From Nipponacmea schrenckii (Eukaryota; Mollusca; Gastropoda; Lottiidae): a stretch of 64,000 bases of DNA. Both the position numbers and the translations under genes were made by a program. Location of the stretch: assembly GCA_030562195.1 (NCBI GenBank), contig CM060199.1:11118338-11182337 (forward strand), in the 5' to 3' direction. This document shows positions 48,257 through 60,876 of the stretch, piece by piece. The notes below the pieces were generated by a model. It saw nothing but the letters and a program-made list of their open reading frames with translations, had not been told where the DNA came from and made no database searches. Each line of letters starts with the position of its first letter. Position 1 is the stretch's first letter.

Positions 48257-49021
48257 TAAAGGCCTGTGTCCACATTCGCGTTTTCAGGAGCGTTTTCACG
48301 CCGCGTAATACGCGTCGAGAAACCCCAAAAAGTATTTCAATAGTGACTTGTCCACATAGGCGTAATCGAAAAAACGCCACGCCTTGCCGACGCGGCGTAA
48401 AACGCCCATACCCTCCGAAGGGGTTTTGAGCGTTTTACGCCTGGCGTGATTCAATAGCTGCAAGTGAATAAAATTGCACTCAAAATGTCACGTGAGCATA
48501 TTTAGCAGCAGACTACAATTACATCAGTCACAATGGGCAAGGGGATAAGGACATAGAACGACTCATCGAAGAAATAGAAAAGAACCAGCCTATTTACAAC
48601 AAGCAGTCGCCGTTTTATAAAGACACTGCCAAAAATGATGATATTTGGAAGGAAATTGCGGATCGTTTGGGAATCACTTGCAAGCCTGCACCGACTTCTC
48701 AGGCTTCACCAAGTGCTGGTATTCCCCAAATCGAGCTCGCTCTTGCAGTAATTCGTGAACCCAGTAGGTCTATTCATGTGTTCTTTTCTTGTTTTTTCGC
48801 CGTTTATTATAGATATACAGTGCTATGACTTCAATGTCACTGTCCGATTCATTCGCCATGTTGTCTTCCTCTCTTTTACGCCCCAAATTACGCCTCCGAG
48901 TACGCTAATGTGGACATAGTACAACGCAGCGTATTACGCAGAGTCATTTCAGGCGTTTTTCGACGCGTATTACGTGGCGTGAAAACGCTCCAGAAAACCC
49001 GAATGTGGACAAGGGCCTTTA
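48257..49021. mobile_element. Long-TIR DNA transposon remnant with a MADF-domain fragment
   Basis: Imperfect inverted repeats of about 65 bp frame the element: TAAAGGCCTGTGTCCACATT at the left and its near reverse complement ending GGACAAGGGCCTTTA at 49021. Both arms continue with GGAGCGTTTTCACGCC and GCGTAATACGCGTCGA-type sequence. TA at both edges fits a TA target, though it may be part of the palindromic ends. The interior holds a MADF-like coding fragment. PIF/Harbinger-type elements carry such DNA-binding accessory genes, so that superfamily or the TA-targeting ISL2EU group is proposed. Confidence 0.75.
48544..48780 (+). pseudogene. MADF-type DNA-binding domain fragment
   Basis: The open stretch encodes DKDIERLIEEIEKNQPIYNK, then QSPFYKDTAKNDDIWKEIAD and RLGITC. 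This is the first half of a MADF (Myb/SANT-like) domain with its conserved Leu-Ile, Pro-x-Tyr and Trp-x-x-Ile-Ala positions. There is no in-frame start, and the domain breaks off after GITC, so an internal deletion is likely. It lies between the inverted repeats of the transposon remnant. Confidence 0.55.
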
Positions 49022-49064
49022 GATTCATCATTTAATTTATCAGCCATGCCAAGAAAATCAGGAA

Positions 49065-50245
49065 ATGAGAGACTTTAAGCAGGACTGGGTGAACAAGTCG
49101 CGCAAATGCATTCAATGTCAACGTCAGATCGATAAATCGTTTGCAACATCGCTACAACAGTACTACAGTCCGTGTCGTTGTCGTCCAAGACAAGATCAGT
49201 ACATGATACGCCTAAATCTGCAAACCAATTCCGAAAAGCCACTGAAACATCACCAAAGCGCCGTCCCTGAACGTACAGTCCGACGTCGCCTCCCTGCCAA
49301 CAGCATATCCTGCCACCGTACTGCTCCTGGAATCATCCTGAGAGATCATCAACGACAGGCCCGATGGCAATGGACAAGATAAGAATCTCACCGGTACAGT
49401 GGATTGCAGAGTCATGGGCTTAGCTGACGCTGGTGTCAAACAACAGGATTCGTGGGGTGGTCCAAGCATCATGGTTCGGGGTGGAATTGGACTTAACCAG
49501 GTTGTGGTGTTTCATAATATTGGTCCATGCAGGGGTAATGGAATCACTGCTACATCTTGGTTATTTATACGCCCACTCATTAATTTGGTCATACATATCC
49601 GTCGCCCCTGTCTGTCCGTTCACAATTGTTTGGGACACGATAGAGATATGGTTTCTTGATGGATTTTGACGAAACTTGATGTGAGTGTTAGTTATAACCC
49701 ATGGATGAACCCTATTGAAAACAAACCAAATATTTAATATGAGCTACTGGCCTTGTTCTTGAAAACTTGTCTGCTTTGGACACGCTAAGAGGCTTGTTTC
49801 TGGATGGAATTTGTTATTTGTAATAACTCAAGAAAACCCTATTGAAAATCAAACCAATTGAAAATTATTTACTATGAGTTATTGTCCCTGTTCTTGAATC
49901 CTTTGTGGACACGATAGAGAAGTGGTTTCTTTGAGGATTTTGACGAAACTTGGTGTGAGTGTTCAAAAGATCACCAAAGGATAAACTATAATTACAAAAA
50001 AAAATCTTTCATTTACCAATAAATCTTGTCAAACTCCAGGATAAGTTTGCTGCCATAATAAATGTGGGCGTCTTACGATGGCCATCGCTATTTTTTTCAC
50101 CGAAACAACATCTTAACCCAGGGACTTCCTCTAGCAGCACATCATCCATGTCATGCCTTAGCCAGCTTCTTAGTAAGGATTTGCATCCAGTTAAACACTT
50201 GTGGAATGAGATCCAACTGCAACTCAATGAAGTTCGCCAATGCAG
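49065..50245 (+). pseudogene. Degenerate Tc1-like transposase, split by a nested repeat
   Basis: The left part (about 49065-49560) shows a Tc1 arrangement across shifted frames: a helix-turn-helix-like stretch with TVRRRLPANSISCHRTAPG, then the catalytic-core signature SWGGPSIMVRGGIGLNQ and VVFHNIGPCRGNGITA. The right part (about 50090-50245) contains a HIIHVMP-like frame and HLWNEIQLQLNEVRQ, which correspond to the IEHLWDE region near the catalytic glutamate. Between them a repeat with ATACGCCCAC/GTGGGCGT ends (49567-50073) has inserted. Stops and frame changes show it is inactive. Terminal inverted repeats were not located. Confidence 0.7.
49567..50073. mobile_element. Terminal-repeat family member nested in the Tc1 remnant
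   Basis: Left end ATACGCCCAC at 49567-49576, right end GTGGGCGTCT at 50064-50073. Internally GGACACGATAGAGA-like blocks recur near 49634, 49779 (degenerate) and 49909, with GATTTTGACGAAACTTG following. The units are shorter and less regular than the 161-bp arrays, so this is a distinct subfamily. Confidence 0.65.
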
Positions 50246-50286
50246 AAAAACTGCGTGTAGGATATAAGCATTCATCAACTGGCTAG

Positions 50287-50834
50287 TTACACTACATTTA
50301 CTGATTTTGGCACTCCAATTATGATGTCTTCTGGTGACTCTCCATATTCACTATTTGCAAAAACATGCAGTGAAGTGCATATTACCCTCATAATGTGGTT
50401 GTCACAAAATTGTAAGTGGACAGATAAATATTTGATTTGAGAAAACAGCAGAATTTCTATCATAGTCATACTAACCCAAAACAAAATATGAGATACATCT
50501 TAATTTTAGAAAAAATAGTTTCTGTTTATCAAACCTGATATAGTTGTGAAAACCGAGTTTTGAGTCTTTAAGTAAGGGATAAAGCACAAAAATCTGTGCA
50601 TTAAACCAGAGAATGGTCAGTGTGAAGAGCATTTCCTATTTTGAGCTTGAGGTTGAGTTAAATCACCTAAATATCTTCTTCCAAAGTGAATGTTTATTAA
50701 CCTTTGCTATTTTCTTCACTTTATTCTTTACAAAACAATATTAAAAACTAAATATATCAACAGGAGGAGTATGGCTTGCTGAATGATAAATTGTTAATAA
50801 AAACACATTATTTGTAAAATATAACTTTATTCCC
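50287..50834. other. Spacer downstream of TTC27
   Basis: No gene recognised. On the minus strand this is the 3'UTR and downstream flank of TTC27. Confidence 0.4.
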
Positions 50835-53800
50835 TTAGCTATTTTTGAGCTGGTCAATTATTTCCAGTAAATCTTTTAACTGATCATCCAGACTTTTACA
50901 TAGTTTATTTATTGATTGTGGTAAAGACTTGGTGATTGGATCTAGATGATGTTGCTGAAATAAAAATGATTAAAATATAAATAAATAATTAATTAAAATA
51001 ATTTAATTTAACAATTAAATACATGCCAAATTTTATCACAATAAAAATTTTTTTCACTCCATTGACAAGGAGCTTCTTTTTCATTGCAGGAAGTGATACC
51101 TAAGACCAGCAAGCTATACAGACCTTTATTTTTGTTGTCACTCCTTTTAACATAAACTTAGCAGATGATAAATTCTGTAGTTTCTGTGTTTTATCAGAAA
51201 GTTTGTCAGCACATTGGATATATACTGAAAGAAAATAATTTTCATAAAGATTTTGATGCATTTGTTTTTAATGGGGATAAAGATACAAATTCAGTATGAG
51301 CAAGTTCTCACACATTAAGCTACATTAAGAAATACATGCAGTGTTTTTCGAATAAAGCAAATTTCCACAAGCAATCCAACTGAGGATTCCATGAAAGTAT
51401 GTCTTATAAACTGTAATTTATTCAATGTAGAGTTTGCAGCATAAAAGACTATAAAAGACTCACTTTTCATCCACTCTTTACATTCTATAAAAACAGTTAA
51501 AACATTTAAAACTAGGATAATGATCGTAAGTAAGGAACTAAATGCTGATTGTAATCAAGACCTTTGAAATCTGTCACTTATATGATGTTTCTCTCTTTAC
51601 TAATACAGAACACACTTTCTCATGGTCAGGGACACTATTGTTCCTCATCTTTCTGGAACCAACTGATAAATCATTGCTTGTGGTAAAATGGAGATATATT
51701 GGTGCCAGGAATATTCAGAAACATAAAACATACATTTAGCCAGATCAATAGCTTGATAAGAAACTTCTTGACATTTCTTCTCTTCTTTCTCCCAATTTGA
51801 AGATTGTGTAACACAGCGATGTGATTTCTGTAGATACTCCAAGCCCTGTTACAAAAAAGGATGTTAGTAGAATAGACAGAATCAAAATGACATGGAGTTT
51901 AATGTTAAATATAACTGTTGGCATGAGATATTGAATCAATATGACAATATGTGTATCAGATACGTGACAATACTGGACATATAAAGAAAACATTTTACTA
52001 AACGTCATCCAGATACATTTATAGTGGCTACAGTAAACCTAAGTAAAAATTGCTAGTATTTTATTTGAAAATATACAGTTTGGAGCAGAAACCAATCATG
52101 TGAACATTGTTGTACTATTACCTGATCAATATTTTCAGGTTTTTTGTCCAATAAAATTAATTTAGCAAATAATCTCCAGATTTCACCATTACCAGTTGTC
52201 TACAAAATATAATCACTTATTATCACACAAATTCTTGGATTCAAGGGAAAGAATAACGTTTGTATGTGTATTGGATCTTATCTCATGCTGACAATCATGC
52301 TGAGTAGGATGTTAACTTCTCCATCCGAAATTGGGATGTAATTAAAGTATAAATTCCGTAAGATATTTTAAGTATACCTGTGTTGTAATTCTAGTAAACA
52401 ACTGTTGTATTTTAGGTTTCAATCGTCTAACAGGGAAACCTTTAGAATCTGTTAAATCTTCTTCTATAGCACGTACCAATATGGATAATATCTGGTATAA
52501 TAGAACAACTAACTGATTACTTTCATTGTTAATTAAAACAAAATTCAACAAAATAACAATATCAATGCTATATGTCCATCATTACATGGAAAATATTTCA
52601 AATTCTTTTTAGAGATCAATTAGATAATGTTTTCATGTGTCTTTCTCTTCAATGATTTAATATCAGTCTAGCTTAGCGTCCTGTATTTGCAAAATGGTAC
52701 TTTGACTATGTCACAAAGGTGGTTGGAATATTGACATTGTCATTGAAACTATAAGGTGTGCAAATAATAACTAATATCTTGAAGCTTACAATTTAAATTT
52801 TCCCTTAAAGTATCTAAAATATGTACAGTATGTCTGTTTGTGTTAAATTAGTAATCATGCTCACATCTAATTGTCACATAATCACAGATTTGAAGACATA
52901 TAATATGTACTGTATTGAGGTAATTTACCTGTTCATCAACCCATTTAGATTTCAAATCAATCAATCTATTATAGGCATTTACTACATCTTCAAATTCACC
53001 ACAGTCAACACCAATCTATCAAAATAAATGAAAAATAAAATTGACATAGTAAACATATAAATTCAAATTTGTATAGTTCAAAAGATAGAGGACAACTTTT
53101 TTTCTACTGCTGACTATTTCACGTCTTACTACTGCCATTTATAGTATTGCCAGTCATGCCAAGATGAAATTAAATTGTCAATTGTTGAAGAGTGATATAT
53201 CATTAAGCAATATTTGGTGCCAGAACTTATCACTTACCAACAAACAGTTCTCCCACAGTTGCCATGATTCAAAATTATATTTAATTGCTTCTTTCATTGT
53301 TAAAAATGCTTTTGGTCTGAAAATCAGAAAATAATACAGATTTAAGTGTTAAAAACACTTTAACCCAGGTTGGAAAAAACTGAAAAATACTGAATTTTCA
53401 GGAACAAATATGTTATTTCCTTGAATTTAAGATTTGTAAAGTTACAAAATCTATCTTACTTGTCTTTCAGTTTAATGTAGGCTGTTCCCAAATTACTCCA
53501 AGCCTCAAAGTTCTACAAGAGAAAGTAAGATTATGTATAGATGTAAATAAACATAGTAAACAACAAAGGGGACTTAACATTGTTTATTACATGACATCAA
53601 AATGCAATTGTGAACAGCGTATGATTAAATCTTCTATGTAATTATAGAACAGAATTCAGTGACAGGGTTACCATAGTCTCTAACATAACACTCTAATAAC
53701 TCTCTTATAACAATGTTCTATAGTGTTCTATAAAGTAAATATCATAAAAAATTGATGCAGAATTAAAAAATTCTTACGTCACTATCTATATTAACACAGC

Positions 53801-56800
53801 GTTTAAATGCTTTTACTGCTTTTTCATATTGGTCTGTTGTCAAGGCAACACATCCATATGTAAACCATACAGGAATCTGAAATTCAAAAGTCAAATTTCT
53901 TAAGATATAATATACAAAGAGGGTTTAAAGAGATAAAAAATATAATAAACTATCTTTCAGCAACTTGTTGCATGATAACATTTCAGACTGAAATTCCTTG
54001 GGTCTGTTCAGTCAATAAACTACCAAGACTTTTGACGTAAAATAAGGTAGGTGAAGGTAGGTATAGAAAGAGTGTCGACAATCTTACCTGAAGTGAATTT
54101 ATTTCTAAAGATTTCTCGAAACATCTTAGAGCAGCCTTGTTATCTTTTTTACCAAAATACAAATACCCCATACATCTCATAGCTCTAGAACTCTTCTCAT
54201 TGGATAATTCCCAGGCCTTCTGATAGTACTTCATATCCTGTGTTACATCACCAAGGAAACAATACAGATTAGGTGTTTCTTTCTTCTTTAACTGTTCTCG
54301 AATTATCACTTCTGCCTGAAAAAAATGCGTAAAAAAACCTTATTCTCAAAAAACACCTACAGTTACTAATATACTAAGTCTAGTAATACTAGACTTAACT
54401 ACTGTAGAAATTAAATAACTTTGCAAGGGATGGGTTGTTTTGTTGTATGCAAGTTTCCAGTTGTTTAAGGTTTTCTTCAGAGTTGATTCTGGATTTCAAA
54501 ACTTTCTACGCACAAGGTAGATGGGACAAATAGTTTTGAGACTGCAAGGGGTTCGGTGTTGCCTAGAAAGTTAAAGTCATACCTGATCTGTTTTTTTCAT
54601 GATCTGGTAGCATGTTATAGCCTCATCCCACATCTCTAATGCTTCATATAAATTTTTAGCATCACTGATACATCCCAAAGACATGAGCATTGTTCCTAAT
54701 TCTTTCTGAAATAACACAAATTAATTTATCATTTATTACAGTTTCAGGAACAACAAATATCTGACAAAAAATTGGATTGATGCAAGCCATATTCATTATA
54801 TTCAGCTTTTACAACATTTGACTTATACCTTGACTCAAATAGCTGTCCTTATTGTATCACTGAAGTATGTAGATGCAGAGATTTGATTGGATTGTTTCTT
54901 ATCAAATACCGCAAATTAATCGACTTGACCAAAAAGTCTGTATACAATAGGCCATAATATTTTAGTTTTTCTATTAAGGGCTCCGATAAGCTGAATTTCG
55001 ATGGCAAACATCCAATCAAATCGCTGCAATACCAAGATACTAGAATAGTAGGTCTTGTAGTCAAGGTATAAGTGCAATGTTGTTAAAAAATTGACATTGC
55101 AAGGACGATCAAGTTCAGTCTAATTAATTTTCCAGTCTAAAAAACAACGAGCGGATGCCCAAAAGGCTATACACCCACCAGCAGCAAATTTTTATTGGTG
55201 AGCAAAACACCAACAGCAAAAAAGTCAGAGAGCCAGGAACCAATGATCGAAATTTCATGAAATTCGAACCCATCCAAGATCTCATCAATATGAACAAGTT
55301 TCATTGAAATCTGATGAAAACTGTGGTCTCTATTGTGGCCACACGGACCGACGTCCGGACAGACAGGGTCAACCGCAATATACGTCCACATTATATGTGG
55401 GCATATAAAAATGTTTGGATAAACATTGTAGCCTGTACCACACCCACAAGCTGAATTTGACGAATTCTCACGAATAAAGGGGGCATAACTCACCAACCGT
55501 AAAAGTCAGAAAGCTGATTTTCGAAAGGAACCGAGATTTTATGATAACAAAGACACCTACCAAGATTCGAAAAGATCAGAAAAAAATTGTGGCCTGTATC
55601 GCACCCACAAGCTGAATTTGACGAAGTTTCGCTAAAAACGAGGGCATAACTCACCAACCGTAAAAGTCAGAAAGCTGGTTTTCGAAAGGAACCGAGATTA
55701 TATGATGATAGAGACACATACCAAGTTTTGAAAAGATTGGACAAAAATTGTGGCCTGTATCGCGCCCACAAGCTGAATTTGACGAATTTTCGATAAAAAA
55801 GGGGGCATAACTCACCAACTGTAAAAGTCAGAAAGCTGGTTTTCGAAAGGAACCGAGATTTTATGATGACAGAGACACATACCAAGTTTCATTGTAATCC
55901 GATGAAAACTGTGGTCTCTATTGTGGCCACAAGCAATTGTGGACGGACAGGGTCAACCGCAATATACATCCACATTATATGTGGGCGTATAAAAACAAAC
56001 ATATATAAATGTGGCCATCTAGAATAAAATTCACAGCAGGTATAAAACACTGAGAATTACCTTTACTTTCCACACACTAGGTGTATGACAGGCGTAGAAG
56101 AGATGAGATCTGTTTATATTGGCTGGCTCTGGTTGAGTTACAATATTTACCAATTCCTAAAATAAAATCATTTCATTGTTGCGGTAGATCACATTCATCA
56201 GTCCAATAATCTATTTTCTAGTTTGTGAATTTTCACCTGGTTTCCCTGATGTTAGAGGGGCTCACATAGAAAATGTGTTCAGTTGTTTGGATGGGACAAA
56301 CAGAGGACCTGTTTGCTACAGGCTGTGCACATTAAAGATAGTTGGAAATCACAAAAGGAATAGGCTAATGCTGTTTTGTTAAAATCTTCTGCACATGAAC
56401 ACCACATTCATTTAATTTTTATTTTGTCAGCAGAATGAACTATAAGCATAGAAAACCTAAAAGTAGTTTATCAATCAGTAATTTAATAATGAACATTAAA
56501 CATTATGTTTTCACTTTTCTATGACATATATTGATATATCACATGGGTGAAAGCCTCTTCTCCAATCATTTTCATACATTATATGACACAAAATATTGTT
56601 TAATAAAATAAAGAAATACTTGGAAAAATAAGTAATCTTAGAAAGATAACTCATTAAGAAGCTGATTAAAGTAATCAACAAGAATCCTACCTCCATCTGT
56701 TTCATTGATCTTTCAATCCTTCTTGAACTTCCCTTTTCTAACTTTGACCTTAAGATTAAACAGGCCACACCCACATTCCAATTACATAGTTGGTGAAGCA

Positions 56801-59800
56801 TACACTATAAGACAAAATCAGTATATTTACAAGGAGTATTTTTTTAGAATACCTTGTTTGACACTGCCTTATCATATTTTAAGTGTCCATTTCTCTAATG
56901 AATTCAGTTGGCTGCCAAGTGATTTGATGTGTTAATGCGCCGCTGAAACCCTGAATTGCACTTAAATTGGCACAATCTTGATTTTTAGGGGTCGTTTTGG
57001 GCCTTTGTTACATTTAAACAGTCCTCAGAAATACTCAAGCTCTAAGAAAATCGCAAAATACCTTGAAATATACCTCAAACAAAAAATTTCACTTTTTATT
57101 TTTTTTTTCCATGCTGTACGCGGCTGGTCTCCAGTCAGTCTGAAAATTGTGTGTCCTGTTGACAAAGTCTACAATTGTTTTTACTTTCTTTTTGTTTTGT
57201 CAGTGTGGCCCTGCGCAGTAGTCTATTTATATAGACCTGACCCGCGCTATTGCACGATGGGAAGGATAACTCTTTGATTATCAAGACGAACCGTTTTCCA
57301 ATATGGCGGGATGTTCGTAATATCTTAAGACATGATTTTCAACCACGGATAATTATGGATACACATGGATCTGAAGGCTCAAACTCAAAGGTAAGCTCTG
57401 TAGACTATTTCTGATTAGCTTAGCAAAAGATTTCATGTGTTTGAGGCTGTCGGATGATTGTCCGAAACATATCAAGACTGTGCCCCTTTAAGGGTATGGA
57501 GGTAACTACTGCTGGAAATGATATGATATATGGAGAAACCCGAGAAGCGAGAAGACTCCAGGATATTGGTGTTCCCTATATATCAGCCCAAAACACCACA
57601 TTTACCTTAATTTAATACCCTCATAATTGCTATGCAATAAAAAAAATGCTTGCTATAAAATTTAGTTAAATCCTTCAATACGGTAAGAATAAAATCTTTT
57701 AATAGCATGCAGAAATTGATATGAAATGAATGGAGTCTAATATACCCTACTTTTCTGCACATAATGAAGGTAATCAATGCATGCAGTGTGCAATGGGGGA
57801 TATCAAACTGTAAAGGTATCTTCAAGAAATGCACAGACTAGCACACACACGCTTTTTCCTTTTCAGATACTTAAACCGGCATCACTGACAGAGGTAAGCA
57901 AAGTTAAAAAACCTGAAAGTTCACAACCATTGCTGGGATCGAACCCTGGACCCTCAGGTTAGTAGTGAGCATGCATCTAACTCACTGAGCCTCAACGGCA
58001 GAAATTCAAAGTATAATATGTATACCTAATATGTAATAACAAAACTATATTAACAGAATACTGAGTCTCAGAATGAACATATAATCTGATAAATCTACAA
58101 AAATGTATTAATTTTTGACAAGCGCATAATAAATTGATTAAGTGTTTCTCAAAAATTACTAATCTTTATGAGTTTTCCAGATTTTACAGGAATTTCACTT
58201 TATGAGACCAGGTATGTTCACTGATGAATATATAGGGAATATAAACTATTGAGAACTTAAATTGTATGTCCTTTCTAAGATGCAGTATCACTTTAAGGAT
58301 CCACTTTCACATGAAATTGTTCTGTCATCAACAATACTTACTAAGATATAAGTCAAAACTTCTTCATCTGTCAATCTTTCTTGTGCTAAACTTCTTCTAT
58401 GACCTTCCCTAAAAAATAGCAATAGCCAGATAATGGTGTGCTAAATTCCACAACTGATCCGTAATGGTAATTTGGAAAATGAAATGAAATGATTGGAGTT
58501 TTACGTCCTACTCTTCTGCACCTAATGGTAATTTGGAGTTTTCTCCCTCTAACAAGAGAATGATGCATAGATGTAGGCCTAGTCTAGTCTACCATATTGC
58601 TGTACTTTTACACATTGTTAATTTCAAATCCAATATTAGAAACATTACAAATAAAAGTGAATTCAAGATTAAAGAAGAATGATGTTCCCAATAACTAAGC
58701 TTACAACAATCCAATTGGCTTTCAACTGAAATTCAAATAGCCTTTGAAATAGTAGACTATAAAACAGATGTAGGGGACAATTGTTCAAGCCTCAATCATA
58801 AGTATGAAAGAAAAAGAAAATTGTAAATATAAAAGAAAACTGATATTAGAATTCAAGTTATGAGAAAAACAAATTAAATACTTACATACATGCCAGAACA
58901 ACGGCCTGTTCTAAGGGAGATAATTGAACAGAATGTTCCTCCGTCTCATCAGTAAAAGCTATTTTATTTAAAACTGTATCATCATCAAGACTGATATTCT
59001 AAATTAAAATTAAAATTTAAGCAGCTTTTTTCATGCCGATAATCTGTTCTTTTCATATAATATAATAAATATAATTATTTAGACTCATTATATTTTTACC
59101 AACCAAGGAAAGTCAAACTCTTAAAATAATAAAATTTTATCATGTTTTGCAATAAACGAACCAAATAAACCGATAAATACTAATAAGATTATTAGTTTTT
59201 TCTATACAATGGGTAATTTTGTGCTAGTTTTCCAATTAAACATTTCTAGGTACCTTGGGTAAAGGAATGTCTTTAATGAGACTCTGTTCATCTTGAACAT
59301 TTAATCTTTTGACCTGCAGAACCAGCTGGGCTTTGTCATCCACTTGATATCTTGTTCTTTTACCAAGAGCTCCTGCAAGTTAAAAGTTTAAAATATCTAT
59401 CATCAAGTTTCTAGATATAATTCATAGAGCAAGTTACATATTATAAAGATAGAAATTAAATTGAGTCTTTATATCTGTACCTGATAAGGCTGCTGGAAGC
59501 ACGACCCAAACAGTGGACAATGAAGGAAATTATGCCAGGACAGTTGACATTAGCCTACTGCTTTTTCCATGTAAGCCTCTCTGAGCAGCATCACTGACAG
59601 ACAAATAACCAATATCACATCTCACATCATTTTAATTATTTATGAAGATGAAGCCTATCTTTCTGAAATATTCTTTATACTGAAGTATTATTACCTGATA
59701 TGTTGATATCAAGATGTGATAAATTCTTTGCTTTCTTAAAATATTCCCTGCCTTTTTCGTACTCAAAAAACAAATGGCAAAAATATCCTGCCTCAATATT

Positions 59801-60876
59801 CCATTGTATACTTGCTTCTCTGCAATTCAAATATTCTTTATAGGAATACTTACCTCTTAGAATGAACTTACAAATAATAATTTTCATATTTGGCAAAAAC
59901 AACATATATTCATCATTAGACTTATCTGGTCTCATACAACATAATAATTGTATAATATTGTAAATCTATTATAACTAAGTTTATATCCAAAAGTAATTCT
60001 AGTAATTTTTGAAAAAGAAAAGTTTTTCAACTATTATTTTGTTTGAGGTATGCATCAGATAGTGAGTTATTTAGGGATTCTGATTCATGTGGAATGATTT
60101 CGTATAAACATTTTACCTGAATCTGTCATCTTTAAAAAGATCATCATTATGATTTACTGAAAAACAGATAGACAATAATAATTTCTTTTCGTTAAAAATT
60201 TACTTAAATGTCCATATTACGATGAGTATATTTACACATCTAAACATATGATTTGTATCATGTATCTGAGATCATAAGTAGTACCTAATTGCCTGAAGAA
60301 ACTGCAGAGTAAGATTTTCTGTTGACTGGTACGGAATGACAAGTAATATGGATAGTAAGAATTGAACTGTTAGCTTGTACATATAATATCAAGATCCCTC
60401 AAAGAATCTGAACAAATCTGATCTGTGTTTTACATTTAATAATGTATCTTTTGATTTGAACATTTCAAAATAGTATAACCTATTCCTTCCACAGACTGTA
60501 AATTTACAATTTGTTAACAGCAATCTGCTTATTCAATTAGTTACTTCACACGTCTTTTTGGGGCAAGTTAAGAATTTCAGAATAAATCTCTCTTCACTTT
60601 TGCTGGCAGGTCTACTGGTGAATCTTTGACAAGAGCAGACGTGAGTATAGCTAACAAATATGAATACATATGCAATTCCGTTTCACCTAACAGCTATCGT
60701 GGTTATAATTCAAAAGACGCAATGGTCAGCTGATTTGAATTTTAACAATAAGTTTCATCTATCGCAAACTCACCTAAGTCAACTAGTTCTAAAATGATTT
60801 TACATAGTGTTGGAGAACGTTCATCCAGTACTTCTTGGTGTATGTATAAACATCTTAATAACCACCATTTATGAGT
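50835..60876 (-). CDS. TTC27: TTC27 homologue (tetratricopeptide repeat protein 27), last 19 exons, 5' incomplete
   Basis: Exons: 60876-60774, 60156-60117, 59819-59695, 59372-59254, 58998-58886, 58408-58342, 56804-56691, 56156-56061, 54705-54583, 54315-54088, 53876-53778, 53512-53460, 53316-53238, 53015-52929, 52491-52378, 52199-52122, 51845-51734, 51224-51124, 50954-50835. All are GT/AG and phase-consistent, totalling 656 residues to the TAA. Landmarks of TTC27 in order: WWLLRCLYIHQEVLDERSP, ALGKRTRYQ, LRSKLEKGSSRRIERSMKQ, LEMWDEAITCYQ, KKETPNLYCFLGDV, the TPR run (YYQKAWELS, ALRCFEKSLEINS, YEKAVKAFKRCVNI, NFEAWSNLGTAYIKLKD) and NGEIWRLFA. Vertebrate TTC27 is about 840 residues, so some 190-200 N-terminal residues are missing; their exons lie upstream of 60876, perhaps past the right edge. 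The TPR solenoid implies a protein-binding scaffold; molecular function is poorly known. Introns carry a 161-bp satellite element, a MITE and a SINE. Confidence 0.92.
55169..55990. mobile_element. Satellite-bearing TIR repeat in a TTC27 intron, 161-bp units
   Basis: Left end ATACACCCAC (55169-55178), right end GTGGGCGTAT (55981-55990). GCCTGTAYC blocks start at 55431, 55592 and 55753, exactly 161 bp apart, with a partial diverged unit before them. Units share CATAACTCACCAACCGTAAA and ACACATACCAAGTTT with the 40-kb array, yet differ clearly in the rest. An internal TATGTGGGCATATAAAAA at about 55394 marks an older internal end. Confidence 0.8.
56962..57491 (+). mobile_element. TTAA-flanked MITE-like repeat, copy 3
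   Basis: In a TTC27 intron. TTAA at 56962-56965 and 57488-57491 bracket inverted ends ATTGGCACAATCTTGAT and AGGGGCACAGTCTTGATAT (reverse complement of the right end). The interior matches 1422-1919 in the same orientation, with an extra ~30-bp segment near 57180-57215. Confidence 0.75.
57700..58005 (-). repeat. tRNA-derived SINE-like element
   Basis: On the minus strand the sequence has an A-box-like GAGGCTCAGTGAGTTAGA near 57990 and a B-box GGTTCGATCCC near 57940, spaced as in a tRNA-type internal promoter. A tRNA-unrelated body follows toward lower coordinates. Body fragments recur near 58480-58545 (TGGAGTTTTACGTCCTA, CTTCTGCACCTAATGG) and near 59575-59600 (GCATCACTGACAGA). It does not fold as a full functional tRNA by eye. 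Confidence 0.55.

Noticed and set aside
55667..55885. Minus-strand ORF in the satellite array
   Set aside because: Arises from repetition of the 161-bp unit; the repeated peptide phrase is a by-product.
57926..58005. Functional tRNA gene on the minus strand
   Set aside because: A- and B-box-like sequences exist but the acceptor stem does not pair and the sequence continues into a SINE-like body.
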